In this document: positions 40,841-50,012 of the stretch, in pieces
How the letters are laid out: each line of letters starts with the position of its first letter
Position numbering within the stretch: the stretch's first letter is position 1
Assembly: GCA_029565395.1 (NCBI GenBank)
Contig: JAKQOG010000127.1
Location: 24,381 to 88,380, forward strand
Length of the DNA: 64,000 nt
Direction: 5' to 3'
From: Candidatus Hydrogenedentota bacterium
GTDB lineage: Bacteria > Hydrogenedentota > Hydrogenedentia > Hydrogenedentales > CAILVY01
Notes under the pieces: generated by a model
The model's database searches: none
Seen by the model: only the letters and a program-made list of their open reading frames with translations
Told to the model about the DNA's origin: nothing
Program-made: the position numbers and the translations under genes

Positions 40841-43648
40841 TCACTTGAGAGTGGATGCTTCCTTCGGCGCGGCAGGCGCGTTGATGGGACCGAGTTCCAG
40901 TGACCGTACAAAATGGTCCTCGGCTACATACACACATTCGACCCGGCGATCCGCATCCGTATCTTTTACGATGGGTGAACCCAGCAGTGCACCCGCCGCA
41001 CGCGTATCGCGCCAGCGCATGCGCCCGCCCATACCGAATCCATACAGCATGCCGGTGTTCGTGCCCGTCACTATGCACGATTCTCCTTCCAGGAGGTGTA
41101 TTGCCAGCCCCCGCGCACGGGGTGCGGATGCATGCCACAATAGTTTTTGACTGGCGGAGAAGCAATACACCCCCGTTCTATCCACCGCGAGCAATTCCAT
41201 ATTTTCTTCCGCAGGATCCACTTCCGCCAACAAAAGACCGGTAATGGGCAAATCGGATTTTGTGTTAATCTCTCCTTGTGAAATACCACTGAACGCATCC
41301 CACATGTGGATTTTCCCATCCGCAGCGCCCAGCATCACCTGATATGAATATACTCCTGGAGGGTGAACCACATACGGCGGGCTGCCCGGCGGCGCTTGTA
41401 TCTCTTTGTGCCATCGGAGTTTCCCCATCATATCCAGACATAGCAATGCATTTTGGGGTTTTCCCAACGCTACATAGATATTGCCCCGGACCGTGGGATA
41501 AAAAAGATCTTCCTCTTTGGGGGCGCACCCCAATGACTTTATTGCGCCGCCGGTGGAATATTCCCATCCTGTCATACTGCCTCCGGGCAAAAACACCACC
41601 TTGCCATCGTTCAGCCCCGCCACCAGGACATCGTATGGCTGATCCATTAAATCCGAAAAGATCAGCGCTTGGGGTGAACAAGGCGCGCTCAGCGCGAGCG
41701 AACTTATCATGGCTCCCTGTCCGTTAAACACATGGATGTTGCCGTTTCGATCCCCCACCGCGACACCGCGCGTTCCATCCAGGGCGCGTCCGGCAACAGG
41801 ATCCGTCAGGAATCCTGTGCTGAAACGCTGTTCCCATTTTTGAGAGCCCAGCGCGTCCACACAGTGGATATCCCCCCGTGCACTGGCAAAAACGAAATCA
41901 AGAATGCGGTCTCCTTCAAAATCCGTAACGGCGGGATTGCCCGTGGGTGCAGTATCAGCAGGCACTTTCCAGTCCAATGGGGGAGAGACATCAAGGGAAT
42001 AGGTGTTTTCGATGAGGCTTCCCCCTGGAATGGTGAGCGTCATACGGAAATCCAGACTCATGCCGAGGGTGAAGATCCCCTGCAAAGTGCGTTGAAACGA
42101 TGTATTCCCCCCAGGGGGCAAGTCCAGGGCGAATGAAGCCGTGCCAATGCTGAAGTTCGGAGGGGGCCATGCTTCCAACAATCCCTGGATGGAGAGTTCG
42201 GATCGATTCACATACCCGAAGCGCAATCGTGCACGCGGTTGTTTCGGCGTAAGGTCGGATTCCGCTTCCATCCACATGCCCGCAGGCACCCCCCATTCCC
42301 GGAACGGCAGGGTTTTGAGAAGAAAGGGCTCTTTCAGTGGATCCAGGACGGCCTTATTGTTCTCTACCGGAATTGTGCGTTGTTCTCCGGAACGCAAGAG
42401 CACCACGGGCGCTGGCATTGCACGATCCTCGAGAGTGATGGTTTCCCGAAGACCGTTCCAATAGACGGCGGCGGCCCCATCACTCCCTCCAAAAATATCC
42501 ACGCCCTTAAACCGCCCCACCCGGGTGAGGCCATCGAGCGGAGTTCTGCCAGTGTAGTTTTTAAACTTCTCCGGGAGCGGAGGAGCGGCTAGAATAGACG
42601 CTTCCCCCCCTTGGAGCAAAGGACCATATCTTTGTGTTTCCTGAGGCTCCATGCTCCACCAGCCTCCCTCTCGGCCATCAAGCCAAATATATCCGGTGGA
42701 CACTGTTTTAGCCGCCGCCAACTGGACTCGGAACTCGTCAAGGGCATGATAGGCAACCGGCTTGCCGTCCTGGAATCCAAGAGGCTTCAGCCCCAACGCC
42801 ACTCCTCCCTGCCGGTTCCAGCGTTGTTGATTCTCGGCGGTCAGATGATTCAGAAGGAAATGTTGTGTGGCGGAGGCAAAGGAGGAAATCTGCTCCGGCT
42901 TGGCCATGGAAGATTCCTCTGGTAAAAGCAAGCGCAGTGGAATCGTATCAGCCATGCCTACCGACTCAATCAGGCCTTCCAGGAGATAAAGACATAAAGG
43001 ACCGGCATTGCGGAGATCCTCCAACAGAAACAGGATCTCCGCATTAGGGCAGGCGCCGATAAAGGCGCGAAGTGTCTTACGGCCAAACTCCCGCGCGCCT
43101 TTCTGCAATTCCTCGGGCGGCAACACCTTCAGGTCATACCCATCCCACCGGTAGTCATAAACAAGACTTTTCGGGCACAGGTCAAAGACAATGCCCCGCA
43201 ATCCCGCCTTTTGACAAAATTCCCCGGCAGCGCGAAACCGTGCTTCCGCAGGATGCAATTGCCCCCAGGGGACGAACCACTTGTCCTCCGGTTCAAGCGC
43301 CACATAGAGAAAATTCCGGTTAATGCCCGATTCGCAAAGGCCCTTGCTTGCCAAACGGACTTCCCGGAGGAGGGGGTGCTCTTCTGAACCGTTTTCCTGA
43401 ACACAACTGAGTTCCCGGTCAAGCCTGTCCCAGAGTCCATATAGAATAAAACCGTCAATACCCTTGTCATGCCAGTATTGGAGGTGATTGGCGGCAAAGG
43501 TGACATTTACCGGTGCGCACAATAGCGTTTTGGGTATTTCGGCGGGTAAAAGCACGTGTTCTTGGCTGACGAAGGCTGGCAACGACCCTCCGATCATGAT
43601 GTTTGCCCAGCACAGGATTATCCATATGTTCCGTATCATGCGGGGCAT
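40841..43648 (-). CDS. Exported protein with TIM-barrel-like and beta-propeller domains
   Basis: A 935-aa protein with a hydrophobic N-terminal signal region. Residues about 30-280 look like an alpha/beta barrel (HDKGIDGFILYGLWDR, GLRGIVFDLCPKSLVYDY). Residues about 550-920 look like a PQQ/WD40-type beta-propeller (VDALGSQKWEQRFS, LDMMGKLRWHKEI, FGMGGRMRWRDT), the last propeller containing DTDADRR. No catalytic residue is assigned. ATG 43648 is chosen over the longer frame to 43741. The combination suggests a surface glycan-processing or -binding protein. No family name could be assigned with confidence. Confidence 0.6.
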   Translation of the reverse strand: MPRMIRNIWIILCWANIMIGGSLPAFVSQEHVLLPAEIPKTLLCAPVNVTFAANHLQYWHDKGIDGFILYGLWDRLDRELSCVQENGSEEHPLLREVRLASKGLCESGINRNFLYVALEPEDKWFVPWGQLHPAEARFRAAGEFCQKAGLRGIVFDLCPKSLVYDYRWDGYDLKVLPPEELQKGAREFGRKTLRAFIGACPNAEILFLLEDLRNAGPLCLYLLEGLIESVGMADTIPLRLLLPEESSMAKPEQISSFASATQHFLLNHLTAENQQRWNRQGGVALGLKPLGFQDGKPVAYHALDEFRVQLAAAKTVSTGYIWLDGREGGWWSMEPQETQRYGPLLQGGEASILAAPPLPEKFKNYTGRTPLDGLTRVGRFKGVDIFGGSDGAAAVYWNGLRETITLEDRAMPAPVVLLRSGEQRTIPVENNKAVLDPLKEPFLLKTLPFREWGVPAGMWMEAESDLTPKQPRARLRFGYVNRSELSIQGLLEAWPPPNFSIGTASFALDLPPGGNTSFQRTLQGIFTLGMSLDFRMTLTIPGGSLIENTYSLDVSPPLDWKVPADTAPTGNPAVTDFEGDRILDFVFASARGDIHCVDALGSQKWEQRFSTGFLTDPVAGRALDGTRGVAVGDRNGNIHVFNGQGAMISSLALSAPCSPQALIFSDLMDQPYDVLVAGLNDGKVVFLPGGSMTGWEYSTGGAIKSLGCAPKEEDLFYPTVRGNIYVALGKPQNALLCLDMMGKLRWHKEIQAPPGSPPYVVHPPGVYSYQVMLGAADGKIHMWDAFSGISQGEINTKSDLPITGLLLAEVDPAEENMELLAVDRTGVYCFSASQKLLWHASAPRARGLAIHLLEGESCIVTGTNTGMLYGFGMGGRMRWRDTRAAGALLGSPIVKDTDADRRVECVYVAEDHFVRSLELGPINAPAAPKEASTLK

Positions 43649-43800
43649 TATAGCCCTATTGAGCCGCTTCTTACTACCCGTCCGGCAATCGGCAGAAAAG
43701 TCCAGGAAGGTGGCATCACTTTCCCCAGAAGCCCCGTACAAATTTAAGCGCTCTTTTTCTAACCTATTTATTTTTAATGGGTTATGTGTTTGTGAAGAGG

Positions 43801-43816
43801 TGGCATAGGGATTGCT
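43801..43816 (+). promoter_or_regulatory. Sigma-54 (RpoN)-type promoter of the flagellar operon
   Basis: TGGCATAGGGATTGCT matches the -24/-12 consensus TGGCAC-N5-TTGCW with one mismatch (C to T in the -24 box) and correct spacing. Start expected about 12 nt downstream, giving a leader of about 35-40 nt before flgB. It implies that an RpoN-activating enhancer-binding protein controls the operon. Confidence 0.75.
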
Positions 43817-43864
43817 CTCCTATAGAAGTCTAAAAACAAGACGAAACTGTCTGGGAGCAGGTTA

Positions 43865-44263
43865 ATGACTCCTTTTGCCGGAGTAAATACAGATAATTTA
43901 CTGGTTCAGGCGATGAAAACCGCCGAACTGAACCACCGGGTGTTGTCGCAGAACATCGCCAATGTGGATACTCCGAATTACAATTCCGTAAATCTGGATT
44001 TTCAGAAAACATTACGTGCAGCCATCGAGGGACGGGGCGGTTTCGCCCTCCGCACGGACCGACCCCGCCATCTCGATTTTTCCGAAAATCGTCCAGAATT
44101 CGAACGTCTTGCATTTTTGTCGAAAAATGACTACAATAAAGTGGACTTAGACGAGCAGATGGCCAAGCTGTCGGAAAATACTGGCAACTACACGACTTAC
44201 GCGGCGTTGCTGAGTAAACGGTTTGAGATGGTCAAGAGCATGTTAAATAGCTTGGCGCGTTAA
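43865..44263 (+). CDS. flgB: Flagellar basal-body rod protein FlgB
   Basis: A 132-aa proximal rod subunit. The rod/hook N-terminal motif LNHRVLSQNIANVDTPNY and C-terminal LLSKRFEMVKSMLNSL are intact. First gene after the sigma-54 promoter; GGAG precedes ATG 43865 by 7 nt. It builds the rod across the periplasm with FlgC and FliE, exported by the flagellar type III system. Confidence 0.95.
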   Translation: MTPFAGVNTDNLLVQAMKTAELNHRVLSQNIANVDTPNYNSVNLDFQKTLRAAIEGRGGFALRTDRPRHLDFSENRPEFERLAFLSKNDYNKVDLDEQMAKLSENTGNYTTYAALLSKRFEMVKSMLNSLAR

Positions 44264-44274
44264 GGAGAGTTTAC

Positions 44275-44694
44275 ATGCTAGAGGCCATATCAGCCAGGGA
44301 GATCGCGGTAAGCGGTCTACGTGCACAACGTGCGCGGATGAACGTGATCGCGAATAACCTCGCGAACGTGGAGACGACCCGCACCCCGGAAGGGGGTGCA
44401 TTCCGGCGGCAGATGGTAGTGTTTCGCGCGGAGCCGCTGAAGTCCGGAATGAAATCCGGGCAAGCGGGAGTACGCGTTAAAAGTATAATCAAGGATATGA
44501 GTCCGTTGCGGACGGTGTTTGATCCGAGTCACCCGGATGCGAACAAGGATGGGTATGTAAGCTATCCGAACATTAACATGTCGGTGGAGATGGTGGATTT
44601 GATATCGGCCCAGCGCGCGTATGAGGCGAATGTGGCGGTGATAGTGTCGGGCAGCCGGATGAAGCAGCGGGCATTGGAAATTTTACAACGGTAA
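44275..44694 (+). CDS. flgC: Flagellar basal-body rod protein FlgC
   Basis: A 139-aa rod protein with the N-terminal SGLRAQRARMNVIANNLANVET signature split as SGLRAQRARMN and IANNLANVET, and the C-terminal MVDLISAQRAYEANVAV. AAGGAG precedes ATG 44275. It lies 12 bp after flgB and 5 bp before fliE, and forms the proximal rod with them. Confidence 0.95.
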   Translation: MLEAISAREIAVSGLRAQRARMNVIANNLANVETTRTPEGGAFRRQMVVFRAEPLKSGMKSGQAGVRVKSIIKDMSPLRTVFDPSHPDANKDGYVSYPNINMSVEMVDLISAQRAYEANVAVIVSGSRMKQRALEILQR

Positions 44695-44698
44695 GTGA

Positions 44699-45028
44699 GT
44701 GAGTACCATGGTTGATCCGCTACAAGTGCCAGGGATTGGGTTAAGGACGACGGAGGTGGGCGCAAAGCAGATGCGCCCGGCGGCGGTGCGTCCTCTGGAG
44801 GGGGAAAACAAATCGTTCAAGGATGTGTTGACCGAGACGTTGACGGAGGTGGAGCGGTTGCAGCAGGAGGCGGATACGACGATCAAGGAATTGGTGTCGG
44901 GCGAGATTAAGGATGTATCGGAAGCGATGCTGGCGGTGGAGAAGGCGGATGTGGCGTTTCAGACAATGATGACGGTCCGGAATAAAGTGATGCTGGCGTA
45001 TGAAGAGATCATGCGCATGCAAATATAG
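44699..45028 (+). CDS. fliE: Flagellar hook-basal body protein FliE
   Basis: A 109-aa FliE linking the MS ring to the rod. The conserved C-terminal MLAVEKADVAFQTMMTVRNKVMLAYEEIM region is present (seen as KADVAFQTMMTVRNK and AYEEIMRMQI). The first codon may be GTG 44699 or, three codons in, ATG 44708; ribosome-binding sites do not decide. It ends at TAG 45028, after which an unusual 339-bp gap separates it from fliF. Confidence 0.92.
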   Translation: MSTMVDPLQVPGIGLRTTEVGAKQMRPAAVRPLEGENKSFKDVLTETLTEVERLQQEADTTIKELVSGEIKDVSEAMLAVEKADVAFQTMMTVRNKVMLAYEEIMRMQI

Positions 45029-45059
45029 ACGGAAGGATAGTTTAACCGAAGATAAGGAA

Positions 45060-45350
45060 CGCTGAACCGGAGCAGGGGTCCTGTTCATGGGCTGCACAGG
45101 ATCGCGGAGCGAGCTTCGGGACAGCGAGTCCCGGCGGACGGAAGACGTCAGCCGGGTACGCGCGGAGGTTAGAGTTGAATCTCCACCGCGAAGCCTATAG
45201 GATGGTTTCGTGGTGAAAAGCTGCAAGTCAGCCGGGATGAGGTTGGGAAAGCCGCAACGATGCGGGACGTTGGGCTTTTCAGGTTCCACCTGTGGCGCAA
45301 GAGGGATGTAGCGCAGACGTGGTGGTCCGTGCATAAGGCACCGGACCGGA
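45060..45350 (+). ncRNA. Candidate structured RNA between fliE and fliF
   Basis: A 339-bp gap with no credible ORF holds at least seven stem-loops: GTCCTGT/ACAGGAT (45078-45102), a 5+4 bp hairpin CCGGC-GACG/CGTC-GCCGG (45131-45155), an 8-bp stem with one mismatch plus an AGA/TCT tip (45161-45190), TGAAAAGC/GCTTTTCA (45214-45281) enclosing CCGCA/TGCGG, CAGGT/ACCTG (45280-45292), and GGTCCG-TGC/GCA-C-CGGACC (45324-45347). It would be transcribed within the flagellar operon. No known RNA family was recognised; it could be a riboregulator, an intergenic repeat or a degraded element. Confidence 0.4.
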
Positions 45351-45366
45351 ACATAAGGTGTGAGCC

Positions 45367-46929
45367 GTGGAGTTTCTTCGCCAACTGCTAAATGGCATCC
45401 GGCAAGCGTGGAAAGAGTTATCGCTGAGCGCGCGGATAAATCTGGCGCTGGCGGCGCTGGCCGTGGTGGCGGTCATTGCCTTGGTAGTGATTATGGGGGC
45501 AAAACCCCAATATGTCACGCTTTCCACGAATGTGGAGCCGTCGCAACTTCCGAAAATTGTTGATGCATTGACCGCAGAGTCGATTTCATATCAATTGGCC
45601 AATGGCAACAAAGACATATTGGTGCCAATCACCGAGCGCAGCAGCGCCCAGTTGCTTCTTGCGGAGAAGGAGTTGCCAGTGGGGCGGACCGTGCCGCCGG
45701 GATTTGAGTTATTCAAAGAGACCGAACTGATGACGAACCAGTGGCTTCAGGATGTGAAGTTCATGCGGGCGGTTCAAGGAGAACTCCAGCGGATACTCAA
45801 TGCATTCGATTTTGTGGAATATTCCTATGTTCTTATCCGGGAGGCCAAGGAGGAGTTATTCGTTTCAGAACAGAAGCCGTCCGAAGCCGCGGTCACGCTG
45901 GCGATCAAACGTCCGCTTACCAAAGAAGAAGTGAAAGCGATTGTAAGTATCGTGGATCATGCGGGCGGTCCTAATCTGCATCCGGGCAATATCACGGTGA
46001 CCACGACGAAGGGCGATGTGTTGTACATGCCGCCGCAGTCGGAGTTTGCGTCGCTGGCCAGTTCCAAGCTGGAACTGGTGGCGGATTGGGAAAAGCAGCG
46101 AGAGACGAAGCTGATGACGAAACTCCGGGAGATGGGGGTTCGGGGAACGGTGAGTGTGAGTGCGAAGATGGATTTTGATCAAAAAGAGAGCACGGACGAG
46201 AAGATCAGCGAAGGCACGGAACTGAGCACCTACAGCACATCGACCACCAATACGAGCACGGAAAAGCTTCCGGAAGGCGCGCCGGGCGCGTTTGCGAATC
46301 CTCCGGAGGGTACGGTCAAGCCGGGGGGTACGACGACAAATGAAGAGACTACGGAAGAAATCACGAATTATGAGCCGTCGCGGACGGTGACGAAAACCAA
46401 AACAGATCCGGGGAATGTGGTAAAATTTGTGGTGGCGATGGTGATAGAAGGCGATTACAAGGAAAGCAAGGATGATCAGGGCAACACGACGCGGCAGTAT
46501 ACGGGTTTGACGGAAGAGCGCAAGCAGACGTTCATGGATTTGGCGAAGGCGACGGTGGGGGAGGGCGAGATTCCCACGGAAGTTACCATTCTTGATCACC
46601 CGTTTAAGATAGATGAGTTAGCCGCGGTAACCGGCGCGGTGGAAGCAGCCCAAGGCGAGCGCCGCTGGGATCAGGCGATGCACTGGATCTGGGTAGGCAT
46701 GGAAGTGGTGGCGCTGGTGATAGGGTTTTTATTTATCCGCAGACTGTTGAGCCGGGCCATCGCGATTCCGGAAGTGGCCGAAGAGGAAGAAGCCTCAGCG
46801 CTTCCGGAAGCTACGCGTGAAGATCTCCGCCGCCAGGACGTGGCGACGGAGGTGGGCCGGTTATCGGAACGCGAACCGGAAGTGGTGGCGGCTTTGCTCC
46901 GCACCTGGATAGCCGAAGGCCATGAATAA
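45367..46929 (+). CDS. fliF: Flagellar M-ring protein FliF
   Basis: A 520-aa MS-ring protein. One TM helix near the N-terminus (about 25-45), ring-building motifs (LSTNVEPSQLPKIVDAL, ELPVGRTVPPGFELF), a disordered Thr/Glu-rich middle (about 275-340), and a second TM (about 440-460) before the cytoplasmic tail that binds FliG. The start is GTG 45367, with AAGGTG 8 nt upstream. It overlaps fliG by 8 bp. Confidence 0.95.
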   Translation: MEFLRQLLNGIRQAWKELSLSARINLALAALAVVAVIALVVIMGAKPQYVTLSTNVEPSQLPKIVDALTAESISYQLANGNKDILVPITERSSAQLLLAEKELPVGRTVPPGFELFKETELMTNQWLQDVKFMRAVQGELQRILNAFDFVEYSYVLIREAKEELFVSEQKPSEAAVTLAIKRPLTKEEVKAIVSIVDHAGGPNLHPGNITVTTTKGDVLYMPPQSEFASLASSKLELVADWEKQRETKLMTKLREMGVRGTVSVSAKMDFDQKESTDEKISEGTELSTYSTSTTNTSTEKLPEGAPGAFANPPEGTVKPGGTTTNEETTEEITNYEPSRTVTKTKTDPGNVVKFVVAMVIEGDYKESKDDQGNTTRQYTGLTEERKQTFMDLAKATVGEGEIPTEVTILDHPFKIDELAAVTGAVEAAQGERRWDQAMHWIWVGMEVVALVIGFLFIRRLLSRAIAIPEVAEEEEASALPEATREDLRRQDVATEVGRLSEREPEVVAALLRTWIAEGHE

Positions 46930-47953
46930 GCCCAAAAAAGAGAAAGAAGCGCTTAGCGGACGTCAGAAAGTGGCGGTGTTGCTGGCCTGCATGGGTCCGG
47001 AAGCTGCGAGCCGTGTAATGGGCAATTTGCGCGAAGACGAGGTGGATCAAATCACGCTGGATATATCTTCGCTGGGCAGTGTAGACCCGGACACCAAGGC
47101 GAAGGTCTTTGACGAATTTCATCAGATGGCGGTGGCCAAGCAGTTTGTGACGCAGGGCGGGATCGATTTTGCGAAGGATTTGCTTGAAAAATCATTTGGT
47201 TCGGAACGGGCTTTTGAAATCTTGAACCGTCTTCAAAGCAGCCTTCAGGAGGTTCCATTCCAATTTCTGAAGAAAGCGGACCCGGCGCAGATATCGAGTT
47301 TTATCCAGGATGAACACCCGCAAACGATTTCCCTGATTTTGGCGCATCTTGATCCTCCCATTGCGGCCATTGTCCTTTCAGCGCTTCCGCAAAATGTGCA
47401 ATCGGAGGTGATTATGCGGATTGCGACGATGGATCGGACCGCGCCGGAAATCGTGCGGGAGGTGGAGCGTGTGCTGGAGCGCAAAATGGCGGCGGTGTTT
47501 AGTCAGGGTTTCACGTTTGCGGGGGGGGTGAAAGATGTGGCGGAAATATTGAACCGAGTGGATCGCAACGCGGAAAAGACGATTATGGCGGACCTTCAGG
47601 AAAAGGATCCGGAGTTGGCGGATGAGATAGCGCGGCTGATGTTCACGTTTGAAGACATTGTGTATGTGGATGACGCAGGCATTCAGAAGACGTTGCGCGA
47701 GATAGAGACCAAGGATCTTGCGCTGGCATTGAAATCCTCCAATGAAGAGGTACAGGAAAAGATCTTCAAGAATATGTCGGAGCGCGCCCGTGAGATGATC
47801 CGCGAGGAAATAGAATTCATGGGGCCGACACGTTTGAAGAATGTGGAAGAGGCTCAGCAAAAAATCGTGGCGGTGGTCCGGCGGCTTGAAGAAACGGGTG
47901 AATTGATTGTATCCGGACGCGGCGGCGGCGAGGCAGACGAGATCCTGGTATGA
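46922..47953 (+). CDS. fliG: Flagellar motor switch protein FliG
   Basis: A 343-aa switch protein. SGRQKVAVLLACMGPEAASRV is the N-terminal FliF-binding region, EHPQTISLILAHL the ARM_M EHPQ motif, and the C-terminal torque domain carries charged residues (NMSERAREMIREEIEFMGP). Overlaps fliF by 8 bp and fliH by 4 bp, so it is tightly coupled. It sets rotation direction with FliN and FliM, but fliM is not in this operon. Confidence 0.95.
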   Translation: MNKPKKEKEALSGRQKVAVLLACMGPEAASRVMGNLREDEVDQITLDISSLGSVDPDTKAKVFDEFHQMAVAKQFVTQGGIDFAKDLLEKSFGSERAFEILNRLQSSLQEVPFQFLKKADPAQISSFIQDEHPQTISLILAHLDPPIAAIVLSALPQNVQSEVIMRIATMDRTAPEIVREVERVLERKMAAVFSQGFTFAGGVKDVAEILNRVDRNAEKTIMADLQEKDPELADEIARLMFTFEDIVYVDDAGIQKTLREIETKDLALALKSSNEEVQEKIFKNMSERAREMIREEIEFMGPTRLKNVEEAQQKIVAVVRRLEETGELIVSGRGGGEADEILV

Positions 47954-48633
47954 TGAAGACAGCAAAGGTGATCAAACCGGGCGGACGCGCACGCGTGGAT
48001 GCGCCGGGGCTGGAGGAGTTTCCGGCGCGGGAACCGGTCCGTCTGGGATTGAAGCCAGGCGGGGAGAGTGCGGAAGAACTTGACCCGCAGGCGCTTCGCG
48101 ATGCCCTATTGGCGGAGGCGCGGGCGGAAGCGGAGAAGAAAATCCAGGAGGCCTATCAAGAAGCCTATCAGCGGGGGCTCCTTCAGGCACAAGAGCAGTT
48201 TGCCGAGTCAATTGGGCAGGCGGCGGAGACGTTGGCGGCGGCGGCGGCGGCGATACACGAGGCGCGGCAATCGTTTTTGGATTCCTTGGAGCCTCAGGTG
48301 GTGGAACTGGCTTCGCTCATTGCCCGGCGGGTGCTTCAGCGGGAAGTCAGGATCGATGCAGAATTAATTCATGCGACGGCGCGGCGGGCATTGGGCAAAA
48401 TAGCGGATCGGCAGATAATCACAGCGCGGGTGCATCCCCGGGATCTGGAGGCGTTGCGGCTTCACAAGATTACGCTGTTGGAAGATTTTGAGGGCGTGGA
48501 AGAACTTACCATCGAGGCGGACGACACGGTTAATCCGGGGGGTTGTGTGATTGAGTCGCGGTTAATGCAGGCGGACGCCCGTCTGGACACTTTGCTTTCC
48601 ACGGTGTTGGAATCCCTGGCGGGGAATGCATGA
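47950..48633 (+). CDS. fliH: Flagellar assembly protein FliH
   Basis: A 227-aa regulator of the FliI ATPase. A long Ala/Glu-rich helix (about 50-110, typical GxxxG/AxxxG-like) precedes the V-ATPase-E-like domain, with SLEPQVVELASLIARRVL and VNPGGCVIESR. ATGA overlap with both fliG (start) and fliI (end). It holds FliI dimers at the export gate. Confidence 0.92.
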   Translation: MMKTAKVIKPGGRARVDAPGLEEFPAREPVRLGLKPGGESAEELDPQALRDALLAEARAEAEKKIQEAYQEAYQRGLLQAQEQFAESIGQAAETLAAAAAAIHEARQSFLDSLEPQVVELASLIARRVLQREVRIDAELIHATARRALGKIADRQIITARVHPRDLEALRLHKITLLEDFEGVEELTIEADDTVNPGGCVIESRLMQADARLDTLLSTVLESLAGNA

Positions 48634-49946
48634 GTTCGATAGATCTAATGCCGTATTGCCAGCGGGTACAGGGGGAGGACCCGCTCTTCGCCTATGGAAA
48701 GATCGTGGATGTTGTGGGGTTGACGTTGCAGGCGACGGGGCCACCCATGAAGATTGGCGATCTGTGTTATGTGCGGCCGCGCGATGTTTCTACCAGGATT
48801 CCAGTGGAGGTGGTGGGGTTTAGGGACGATCGGATTCTTTTGATGCCATTGGGCGACATGCGGGGGATTGGTCCGGGCAGTGTATTGATTCCCACGCACA
48901 GACCGCGGATGGTGCGGGTGGGTCCTGCACTGCTGGGACGTGCCATAGGCGGTTTGGGTCAGCCCATAGATGGCGGTCCGCCTGCGGAGTGGACCACAGA
49001 AATGCCCTTGTTGTCGGCGGCGCCGCCCCCGATGGAACGCCAGCGCATCACGGAGCCCATCGCGACGGGCATCCGTGCGATAGACGCATGTATCACGTGT
49101 GGCAAGGGGCAGCGTGTGGGCATCATGTCGGGGAGTGGTGTAGGGAAAAGCAAGCTGATAGGGATGATTGCACGAAACACGAATGCGGATGTGAATGTGA
49201 TTGCCCTGGTGGGGGAGCGAGGCAGGGAAGTACGGGACTTTATCGAACTGGATCTTGGCCCGGAAGGATTGAAGCGGTCGGTGGTGGTGGTGGTGACCTC
49301 GGATGAACCGGCGTTGCTTCGCTTGAGTGGCGCTTATACCGCCACGGCCATAGCGGAATGGTTCCGGGGGCAAGGGTTGGACGTGATGTTGATGATGGAT
49401 TCGATTACGCGATTCGCCATGGCGCAGCGGGAGGTGGGGTTGGCGATAGGCGAACCACCGACCACCAAGGGATATCCGCCGTCGGTATATGCCCTGTTGC
49501 CTAAATTGCTGGAGCGGGCGGGCACGGCGCAGTGCGGCAGCATAACGGGTTTTTATGCGGTGCTGGTGGAGGGCGACGATTTGAATGATCCCATCGGGGA
49601 CGCGGTTCGCAGCATTACGGACGGGCACATTGCATTGTCCCGGCCTTTGGCGACGCGGGGCCATTATCCGGCGGTGGATGTGCTGGAAAGTGTAAGCCGT
49701 TCGATGCTTGAAATTACCTCGGAGAATCATCGCAAGCTGGCCACGCGGGTCCGCCAGATTCTGGCCACATACCGGGACGCGGAGGATCTGGTGAATATCG
49801 GGGCGTATGTAGCGGGGAGCAATCCTGAAATTGACATGGCCTTGCGTTTGATGCCGAAGATACGGGAGTTTCTTCGTCAAGACTTGTATGAGAAATCGCC
49901 GTTTGAAGCGCTGGAAGCCCAAATGACCGGGGCATTGCGCGGATAA
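48630..49946 (+). CDS. fliI: Flagellum-specific ATPase FliI
   Basis: A 438-aa F1-beta-like ATPase that energises flagellar export. Walker A GSGVGKSKL, catalytic GERGREVRDFIE, Walker B VMLMMDSITRFA, and TRGHYPAVDVLESVSR are all present. It overlaps fliH by 4 bp and is followed after 66 bp by fliJ. Length is normal for the family. Confidence 0.96.
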   Translation: MSSIDLMPYCQRVQGEDPLFAYGKIVDVVGLTLQATGPPMKIGDLCYVRPRDVSTRIPVEVVGFRDDRILLMPLGDMRGIGPGSVLIPTHRPRMVRVGPALLGRAIGGLGQPIDGGPPAEWTTEMPLLSAAPPPMERQRITEPIATGIRAIDACITCGKGQRVGIMSGSGVGKSKLIGMIARNTNADVNVIALVGERGREVRDFIELDLGPEGLKRSVVVVVTSDEPALLRLSGAYTATAIAEWFRGQGLDVMLMMDSITRFAMAQREVGLAIGEPPTTKGYPPSVYALLPKLLERAGTAQCGSITGFYAVLVEGDDLNDPIGDAVRSITDGHIALSRPLATRGHYPAVDVLESVSRSMLEITSENHRKLATRVRQILATYRDAEDLVNIGAYVAGSNPEIDMALRLMPKIREFLRQDLYEKSPFEALEAQMTGALRG

Positions 49947-50012
49947 TGGACGGCCTATTGCGGAGAAGACGCGAGAGGGCTATAGTAATGCTGGAAAGCC
50001 GGTGAACACAGT

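Noticed and set aside
44741..45334. 197-codon antisense frame over fliE and the structured gap
   Set aside because: Arg/Leu-rich antisense translation, no ribosome-binding site; overlaps a real gene and the structured gap.
45060..45350. Group II intron or HEARO-type element between fliE and fliF
   Set aside because: A GAGCCGTG near 45362 resembles a group II domain V start, but the second half of domain V, the GTGYG 5' end and any reverse transcriptase are absent.
48645..49922. 425-codon open frame antisense to fliI
   Set aside because: It exactly shadows a strongly conserved fliI frame, with no ribosome-binding site and low-complexity His/Arg-rich translation; a by-product of codon bias.
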